A stretch of 5,408 bases of DNA. Origin: an uncultured Lachnospiraceae bacterium (GTDB lineage: Bacteria > Bacillota > Clostridia > Lachnospirales > Lachnospiraceae). The DNA is taken from NCBI GenBank assembly GCA_910585635.1, contig CAJUFE010000100.1, positions 1-5,408 of the forward strand. Reading direction: 5' to 3'. Numbering within the stretch: the first letter of the stretch is position 1; every line of letters begins with the position of its first letter. Both the position numbers and the translations under genes were made by a program. The notes under the pieces are model-generated. The model made no database searches, was not told where the DNA came from, and worked only from the letters and a program-made list of their open reading frames with translations. Shown piece by piece: positions 1 through 4,153 of this stretch.

Positions 1-60
1 AATATTTCAGGACTTTCTCTTGAGGAAGTCAAACAACTGAAAGCGGATAGAAGCGCATAG
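1..60 (+). CDS. C-terminal tail of a partial gene, possibly Rpn-family nuclease/transposase
   Basis: The window opens inside a reading frame that ends at a TAG at 58-60. It is the only one of the three forward frames open over this stretch. The last 19 residues read NISGLSLEEVKQLKADRSA. The 'I.GLSLEEV..L' pattern resembles the C-terminal segment I recall from Rpn-type (PD-(D/E)XK nuclease family transposase) proteins of Clostridia, which often end in repeated 'tGLs.eeI..L' helices. No catalytic part is in the window, so the family assignment is a weak resemblance. A strong terminator starts nine bases after the stop, which supports a genuine rightward gene ending here. Confidence 0.5.
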   Translation, partial: NISGLSLEEVKQLKADRSA

Positions 61-68
61 GCAAAGTT

Positions 69-113
69 ATAGAGCCGGGAATCTAAAACACAGGTTCCTG
101 GCTCTATTTTTTT
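69..113 (+). terminator. Rho-independent terminator of the rightward partial gene
   Basis: A 13-bp stem pairs 69-81 with 95-107 (ATAGAGCCGGGAA against TTCCTGGCTCTAT). It contains one G-T wobble, has a 13-base loop, and runs into seven T residues at 107-113. It lies directly downstream of the stop at 58-60. Confidence 0.9.
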
Positions 114-142
114 GCCCTGAAATGTAAATTTCTGTGAATTTG

Positions 143-196
143 ATCAAAAAGTCCTTTACAAAACGTCACTGGCTCCGGCTTTTGGGACTTTTTGAT
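143..196 (-). terminator. Long-armed hairpin between convergent genes, probable terminator of the adhesin gene
   Basis: ATCAAAAAGTCC (143-154) and GGACTTTTTGAT (185-196) are perfectly complementary over 12 bp around a 30-base loop. Within the loop, CAAAA (159-163) can pair with TTTTG (180-184) to extend the structure. The arrangement of A-tract, short GC core and T-tract is the same on both strands, so it could stop transcription from either side. It begins seven bases after the stop codon of the leftward adhesin gene. The GC core is only four pairs and the loop is large, so strength is uncertain. Confidence 0.6.
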
Positions 197-202
197 AAAT
201 GA

Positions 203-3200
203 TCAGTTACTTGCAGACTCCTTGCTCTTCTTCCCATTGATCGCCATCCCTAACAGGCCGATGCCGGAAAGGGCCAGCAGTACATACCACAGGGAAGAGA
301 TATCGCCTGTCTTGGGTACGCTTGCCAGCGGGACATCCTCATCCACCAATGTGGCCAAGGGGACTTCCGCTTCCGGGATCGCCGCTAACGGGACCTCTGC
401 CTCTGGGATATCGGCCAGCGGGGTCGGTTCGTTGGAGATCGAAGTGCTCGGATCACGATGACGGCGGATGCTGGTGGTCGGACGGTCCGGAGTGGGCGTG
501 GGATCAGGTGTCGGATCTGGTCCAGGTCCTTCGGGAATATCCAGTTCATAATAGTTATAGATGACCTTCTTATCTTCATCCCATGTCTTCTCGGACGCAA
601 CCTCTTTGTTTTCCACTGAATTGATGGTCCCTGGTGCTACATTCAATGTCAGTTCAAAATTCAGGTCTACATCGCGATAGCCTTCTTCCACACCGACAAA
701 AGTCTGGTTATTTTTATAACCGGTCTGTGCGGTGATCAGATACGCACCCTTCTTTACCTCCTGGGAACCCACCAGATTGAGCCGGATGGTCTGCCCATTG
801 GCAAGCTGGATGCCATCGATGGTGTATGTGATCCCTTTATCGCTGACATGTGCGATCGTTTTTCCGATCGACGGATCATCCTTGCTGTCATCACCTGCCA
901 CACGGCGTGTCGTGATGAGCGCACCGGTCTTCGAATCATAAACATTGACCAGCAGATCGCCGTTCAGGCGGGATTGCTCCACCGTGAGCACAAAGCTCAC
1001 ATCAGCATCATACACGTCCCGGCCATCCTCATCTTTTCCAACCGCCGTGTTCACATTCGTGACTGCTTCCACGATATCTGAAGGCTGGATGAGGTCGGTG
1101 GTCGTATCCTCCTGTTTTTCTAAGGTGGTCAGATACTTGTAAACGGCTTCGATCAGCTGTACTTCTTCATCATCCTTATGATATGGAGAACCTACCAGCG
1201 AATGGAGCCCATTCGGATTGTCCAGCCAACCATCCTGAAGGAGTTTGATATATGCCGGATAGTATTTTGGATAAGAGATCTTTACGACCTCACCTGTCTC
1301 AGGGTCGCGCTCGACTGTGATCTCTAGTCCATCGGGCAGCGATACTTTCGTTTCCTCTGTGGTGATCGTTGTTTTACCCGTCTCTTTGTCATACGTGGTG
1401 GTGATCCGCTTGATGATACCTGTTTCCGGATCATATTCAAGCTTTGAGTTCTCGGTAGCGATCGTGGTCAATTTCGGACCTTCAAGGACAAATGGGTTAA
1501 GACTAAGGCTGTTCCCATACTTCCAGATTGCAGCCTGTGTCGCTGCCAGCGCCTGCCCCTCGGTCAGAGATCGGATCTGTTCTTCGGTGAGAGACTCTAA
1601 CGCCACATTGCCCTCTTTTTTCGCGGCAAGCAGCTTATCTACCAGTTCGGTCAGACTCCCCATGCCCTCTGCAGTACCCCAGTAACCATTAGTCGCGATC
1701 TCCCTAAGATGCCATCCACCATCTGGATCCTTTTGATTATTGTTGGGGTTCGTATAGTAATCCGCGTCTTCCGTATTCTCCAGATAATACTTCACAGCAT
1801 TTTCTGTGACCACAGACATATCGGCACAATATACCGGGTGCTCCTTGCCATCCTTGTCTTTCACAATGTACTGCTTGACCGGCCAGCCTTTATTGTATTT
1901 ATACCATCCGCCATTTTTGTTCTGCGTATACATAATGGTCAGATTGTACTTTGAGACAAGGCCGATCCCGGATACGAAGACCAGATCGTCGTCCTCTAGA
2001 TCTTCCAGTTTGATAACCCCTTCTTTATCTGTAGGATCGAGCAGGTCATTCCCCTCTTCCGGCTTATCGGTGATCTCAAGTCCGTTCGTATGAAGATCGC
2101 CGTGCTTCTCTCCCTCTGTCACTCCGCTCATATCTACCGTGACCTTGGAACTGGTATCTGGATCGACGGTCTGGGTTTTTGTAGCGGTGGTAGTGGTGGT
2201 CACGGTCGCGGTACCGGAGCCGCTCACGGTCTTGGTGACACTGGAAACGACCACGCCAGCTTCGTTCAATACCTCAGTGACCTCGGTATACCCTGTGACG
2301 ACACCATTTTCATCCCTTTCCACGGTGACGGTAGTGCGAGAACCATCCTCATTTTCTTTGACCCCGGCTTCCGGAGCTTCGAAAACGGTGGGTGTGGTCT
2401 CTACCGTAGTGGTGACCGTCTGTGTGGTGTATCCTATGGTCTTACCGCTCTCATCCTTAACATCGGTCACGGTGGTCACGCATTGCCCATTCTCCGTATC
2501 CTCTGTTTTGCTGAAGGAACCGTCCTCATTCTGGCTCCATCCCTCACCGGAGGTATCTGGTCTGATGGAACCCAGGATCGCATCTGCATCCGCAGTACCC
2601 TCACCTGTCCCCTCTGGCTTGACCGTAACCGAAACGTTGCCGACCCCAGACTCTTCCGATGTCGTTCCGCCAGCGTTCTCCTTCGTGGTCTCAGAGCCGG
2701 TCACATGGGTAGACTCCTCCTGGACATTGCCTTCTGCATCTGTGGTCACGGATGTAGTGGTCTCAGACTTTCCTGTCCCACCTTCTGTATCCCACACGTT
2801 TTCGGTGATATCGACGACCGTGGTCGTACCATCCCCATTATCCACACTTGTCTGTCCCGCTTGCTGGTCGGGTCCTGGTGCAGGGGTGTCCGTATCCACC
2901 GTCACAGATATCGCCGGCTCATCGGCCCCGCTGTCCTCGCCGCCCACGCTTTTATCTCCGGTCTGACCTGCTGTGTTATCTTCTGTCTGATCTGCTGTGT
3001 TATCTTCTGTCCGCGCAGCAGGCTCTGGATCGGCCGTATCCGTGTTCGATGTCTCTGATGCGTCAGACCCATCGGATGTGTTGGCTCCCTTATCCGTACT
3101 CCCACTTTCTGTCTGTGGCCCAGGATCTGAGGTTGCCGTATCTGTGTCTGCTGTCTCCGATGCGGCAGAGCCGCTGGTGGGACTGCCTCCAACATCTCCA

Positions 3201-3349
3201 CCTGAACCGTCTGTCTGTGTTGTGGACTGGGCTTCCCCCTCACCGGCACTCTCGTCCGCAAAAGCGGTGAGAGTCATGCTCATGCATAGAGTGAACACAA
3301 GGAACAGCGCAAGACCACGCCTGCGCAGATCTTTAAAATGTTTTTTCAT
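203..3349 (-). CDS. Secreted, sortase-anchored thioester-domain adhesin (Cys-Gln thioester surface protein)
   Basis: This 1048-aa protein starts at ATG 3349, where a good Shine-Dalgarno and a signal peptide coincide. The frame stays open upstream to an ATG at 3781, but that stretch is riboswitch RNA. Residues 1-31 are the signal peptide, with a KKHFKDLRRR n-region and likely cleavage after AFA. Residues 32 to about 250 are an acidic Thr/Ser/Gly stalk. Residues about 255-400 are Thr/Val beta-hairpin-like repeats. Residues about 490-760 are a thioester domain: C508 in VYCAD and Q605 in TQAAIW are the expected pair for an internal Cys-Gln thioester, which in known adhesins bonds covalently to host amines. 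Residues about 765-915 are a beta-sandwich-like domain, followed by a Pro-rich spacer at 940-958. The end holds four PLA decapeptides, the sortase motif VPKTGD (1011-1016), a membrane helix (about 1019-1037) and the tail GKKSK. Family and anchoring are well supported; the ligand is unknown. Confidence 0.9.
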   Translation of the reverse strand: MKKHFKDLRRRGLALFLVFTLCMSMTLTAFADESAGEGEAQSTTQTDGSGGDVGGSPTSGSAASETADTDTATSDPGPQTESGSTDKGANTSDGSDASETSNTDTADPEPAARTEDNTADQTEDNTAGQTGDKSVGGEDSGADEPAISVTVDTDTPAPGPDQQAGQTSVDNGDGTTTVVDITENVWDTEGGTGKSETTTSVTTDAEGNVQEESTHVTGSETTKENAGGTTSEESGVGNVSVTVKPEGTGEGTADADAILGSIRPDTSGEGWSQNEDGSFSKTEDTENGQCVTTVTDVKDESGKTIGYTTQTVTTTVETTPTVFEAPEAGVKENEDGSRTTVTVERDENGVVTGYTEVTEVLNEAGVVVSSVTKTVSGSGTATVTTTTTATKTQTVDPDTSSKVTVDMSGVTEGEKHGDLHTNGLEITDKPEEGNDLLDPTDKEGVIKLEDLEDDDLVFVSGIGLVSKYNLTIMYTQNKNGGWYKYNKGWPVKQYIVKDKDGKEHPVYCADMSVVTENAVKYYLENTEDADYYTNPNNNQKDPDGGWHLREIATNGYWGTAEGMGSLTELVDKLLAAKKEGNVALESLTEEQIRSLTEGQALAATQAAIWKYGNSLSLNPFVLEGPKLTTIATENSKLEYDPETGIIKRITTTYDKETGKTTITTEETKVSLPDGLEITVERDPETGEVVKISYPKYYPAYIKLLQDGWLDNPNGLHSLVGSPYHKDDEEVQLIEAVYKYLTTLEKQEDTTTDLIQPSDIVEAVTNVNTAVGKDEDGRDVYDADVSFVLTVEQSRLNGDLLVNVYDSKTGALITTRRVAGDDSKDDPSIGKTIAHVSDKGITYTIDGIQLANGQTIRLNLVGSQEVKKGAYLITAQTGYKNNQTFVGVEEGYRDVDLNFELTLNVAPGTINSVENKEVASEKTWDEDKKVIYNYYELDIPEGPGPDPTPDPTPTPDRPTTSIRRHRDPSTSISNEPTPLADIPEAEVPLAAIPEAEVPLATLVDEDVPLASVPKTGDISSLWYVLLALSGIGLLGMAINGKKSKESASN
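302..421 (-). repeat. Four 30-bp repeats encoding PLA decapeptides that end in the sorting signal
   Basis: Residues 977-1016 of the adhesin form four ten-residue units: PLADIPEAEV, PLAAIPEAEV, PLATLVDEDV and PLASVPKTGD. The last unit is the sortase motif itself, with PKTGD replacing PEAEV. The first two units are nearly identical in protein but differ at synonymous sites in DNA, so the array is not a very recent duplication. It probably forms the wall-spanning spacer next to the anchor. Confidence 0.85.
2963..3010 (-). repeat. Two tandem 24-bp repeats in the stalk region
   Basis: Bases 2963-2986 and 2987-3010 are the same 24-base unit with one mismatch. They encode TEDNTADQ and TEDNTAGQ in the acidic stalk just after the signal peptide. 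The unit is a multiple of three, so copy-number change would lengthen or shorten the stalk without breaking the frame. Nearby, two looser copies of an 'ASET(S)NTDTADPEP'-like segment suggest the stalk grew by duplication. Confidence 0.8.
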
Positions 3350-3363
3350 ATCCTTCTTCCTTT
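3350..3363 (-). promoter_or_regulatory. Ribosome binding site that fixes the adhesin start
   Basis: Read leftward, AAAGGAAGAAGGAT precedes the ATG at 3349. AAAGGA sits eight bases before the start codon and a second purine block, AGAAGG, is closer. This site, together with the signal peptide directly downstream, favours 3349 over the upstream in-frame ATG at 3781. Confidence 0.85.
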
Positions 3364-3387
3364 CTTTGCTATGATCGGATGCAAAGA
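3363..3387 (-). promoter_or_regulatory. Leader hairpin abutting the adhesin ribosome binding site (candidate expression platform)
   Basis: On the leftward transcript TCTTTGC (3387-3381) is perfectly complementary to GCAAAGA (3369-3363), with an 11-base loop. The 3' arm ends at the first A of the AAAGGA ribosome binding motif. The 5' arm can instead pair with GCAAAG (3442-3437) in the third riboswitch core. No U-rich terminator is visible between the aptamers and the gene, so if the leader is a switch it more likely acts on translation. That role is inferred. Confidence 0.5.
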
Positions 3388-3476
3388 CTCCGGCGGCCGG
3401 GCTGGCATAGCGCGCTGAGCACCTTAGCCCCCTTAGCTTTGCGTCCCGCTGTTTCCAACGGTTTGCTGATCGATCA
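3372..3476 (-). promoter_or_regulatory. GEMM-I-type riboswitch aptamer, copy 3 (gene-proximal), with A at the G20 position
   Basis: The core runs from GCAAACC (3466-3460) through a CCGTTG-GAAA-CAGCGG hairpin (3461-3446) and GGACGCAAAGC to GGGCTAAG (3430-3423) and CTATGCCAGCC (3410-3400). These are the class-I c-di-GMP riboswitch elements: a GAAA loop and the CUAAG/UAUG receptor that docks it. GGC (3429-3427) pairs with GCC (3406-3404), and a GTGC/GCGC stem closes above the receptor. The A corresponding to A47 is present (3440). The base before GCAAACC is A (3467), whereas the other copies have G, the position that contacts the ligand. The outer stem is weakly defined; TGATCG (3476-3471) with CGATCA (3377-3372) is the best candidate and sets these limits. 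Confidence 0.8.
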
Positions 3477-3580
3477 GCGACCGGCTGGCATAACCCTTTC
3501 GATATGGATAGTACCGACCTCAAGGGTCTTAGCCCCATAGCTCTGCGTCCTGCCGTTTCCGGCAGTTTGCCCTTATGATC
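3472..3580 (-). promoter_or_regulatory. GEMM-I-type c-di-GMP riboswitch aptamer, copy 2
   Basis: The core starts at GGGCAAAC (3572-3565). Its loop helix CTGCCG-GAAA-CGGCAG (3565-3550) is fully Watson-Crick paired and differs from copies 1 and 3 by compensatory changes at three pairs. GACGCAGAGC follows, with one A-to-G change next to the conserved A (3544). The receptor helix is GGC-TAAG-ACCCTT (3534-3522) against AAGGGT-TAT-GCC (3498-3487). The G corresponding to G20 is present (3571). A 5-bp outer stem, GATCA (3580-3576) with TGATC (3476-3472), is possible but shares bases with copy 3. The conserved core and covariation make this a confident call of the class; the ligand is assigned from the class. 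Confidence 0.85.
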
Positions 3581-3582
3581 AG

Positions 3583-3674
3583 CGGCTGGGCTGACATAGC
3601 GCCACATGTACCGTGAACGCCTTAGTCCCCTGGCTTTGCGTCCCGCTGTTTCCAACGGTTTGCCAAAGTTAAGG
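3583..3674 (-). promoter_or_regulatory. GEMM-I-type c-di-GMP riboswitch aptamer, copy 1 (5'-most)
   Basis: The core starts at GGCAAACC (3664-3657), followed by a CCGTTG-GAAA-CAGCGG hairpin and GGACGCAAAGC. From GCAAACC to CAAAGC it is identical to copy 3 over 31 bases. The receptor helix is GAC-TAAG-GCG (3627-3618) against CGC-TAT-GTC (3601-3593). The middle pair is A-U here but G-C in copies 2 and 3, a compensatory change that supports the fold. An upper CAC/GTG stem (3615-3613 with 3605-3603) closes the arm. The G20 and A47 equivalents are G3664 and A3637. The outer stem is not clear; CCTTA (3674-3670) can pair with TAAGG (3575-3571), but those bases belong to copy 2. Confidence 0.85.
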
Positions 3675-3716
3675 TGCGGATCGGTCTCGCAGAGACTTCC
3701 CTGTCTGTGCGCGCGT

Positions 3717-3749
3717 CCCCGCCGCCGGCGATCGCCCCCGACGGCGGGG
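3717..3749 (-). promoter_or_regulatory. Very GC-rich hairpin in the distal leader
   Basis: CCCCGCCG (3749-3742) pairs perfectly with CGGCGGGG (3724-3717). Its loop contains a further palindrome, GGCGATCGCC. No T-run follows, so it is not a standard terminator. The following bases, GGGGACGC, recall the GGGACGCAAAGC of the riboswitch cores. A second small hairpin, GTCTC-TGC-GAGAC, lies at 3696-3684. It could be transcript-start structure, a processing barrier or an eroded fourth aptamer. No convincing promoter was found between here and 3811. Confidence 0.4.
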
Positions 3750-3810
3750 TCAGCGGCCCGGCGGCCCAGGCTCTGCGGCATATAGATCTCTCATATAGGC
3801 TCCCCCTTTA

Positions 3811-3996
3811 CTATCCATTATGCAGGCAGGCATATCCCTGCTCCTCGCCATCTATGGTCATGTCCATCAGTTTGATCAGCTCCAGCAGGCTCCTGAAGCT
3901 CCTGGTCTCTTTCTTCTCCAGCCAGGTCACCTGCCCCTGCCAGGTGGCATTCTCCTGGTCGGTGATATGTACGACAAATGTCTCCCTTTTCCCCAT
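3811..3996 (-). CDS. Small 61-aa protein of unknown function with a TWQGxVTW core
   Basis: The ATG at 3996 is preceded by GAGGGA seven bases upstream, and by GGAG directly against the start. The frame is open further upstream, but that part overlaps the regulator in another frame and reads as Cys/Arg/Trp-rich nonsense. The protein has no signal peptide, membrane helix or cysteine cluster. Its core (about residues 5-48) has TFVVHI, QENATWQGQVTWLE and FRSLLELIKLMD, that is, a short beta-rich half followed by an amphipathic helix. I recall similar ~60-aa proteins next to BTAD-type regulators and surface-protein genes in Clostridia, but know no assigned function. It lies between the regulator and the adhesin leader on the same strand. 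The last residues (GYACLHNG) look less family-like. Confidence 0.75.
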   Translation of the reverse strand: MGKRETFVVHITDQENATWQGQVTWLEKKETRSFRSLLELIKLMDMTIDGEEQGYACLHNG

Positions 3997-4153
3997 CTCC
4001 TGATCCCTCTGCCCTTTCCAGCATGAACCGCACCTCGGCCCTTTGACCTTGGCCGTACACCCGGCCATACAACGCCCAATGGTCCTCCAATCTCCTGACG
4101 ATCTCCTGTCCTGCCTCTTGATCGGTCCCTGCAAGGAGCACCAGGAACTGGCC
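3997..4153 (-). pseudogene. In-frame remnant of the regulator's GGDEF-like domain beyond a TAG stop
   Basis: Directly after the regulator's TAG (4156-4154) the same frame continues as GQFLVLLAGTDQEAGQ and then EIVRRLEDHWALYGRVYGQG up to RAEVRFMLERA. This matches the second half of a GGDEF-type fold, where 'R.GGDEF..LLpgt..e.A..i..Rl' is expected, and it fits the preceding GDAYTRYS without any gap. The frame stays open to 3818, but from about 3996 it overlaps the small gene and is probably not original coding sequence. A GTG at 4141 has no good ribosome binding site, so independent translation is unlikely. It is either a dead remnant or expressed only by readthrough. Confidence 0.7.

Noticed and set aside
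2090..3058. Long forward-strand open frame opposite the adhesin stalk (322 aa, and another of 275 aa)
   Set aside because: Both are mirror images of the Thr/Ser/Val/Asp-rich repeats on the other strand. They are low in complexity, match no family I recognise and have no ribosome site.
3385..3400. CCGG-CCG-CCGG hairpin followed by AGTCTTT as a riboswitch terminator
   Set aside because: The stem has only four pairs with a three-base loop, and the T-run is short and interrupted, too weak for a credible intrinsic terminator.
3421..3664. Direct repeats in the leader as a mobile-element or CRISPR-like array
   Set aside because: The conserved parts are exactly the GEMM-I core elements with compensatory changes between copies; spacing and structure do not fit CRISPR repeats or transposon ends.
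3350..3781. N-terminal extension of the adhesin to an ATG at 3781 (1192 aa)
   Set aside because: The extension is Arg/Pro-rich, lies over three riboswitch cores and would place the signal peptide 144 residues inside the protein. The ATG at 3349 has a good ribosome site and is followed directly by the signal peptide.
3781..3811. Promoter just upstream of the riboswitch leader
   Set aside because: AT-rich TATATG-like elements are present on the leftward strand, but no matching -35 box at a normal distance was found. Transcription may come from upstream.
3818..3996. Continuation of the regulator frame through the small gene as true coding sequence
   Set aside because: From about 3996 it overlaps the well-formed small protein in another frame and reads as a Gly/Asp/Arg/His mixture without fold pattern.
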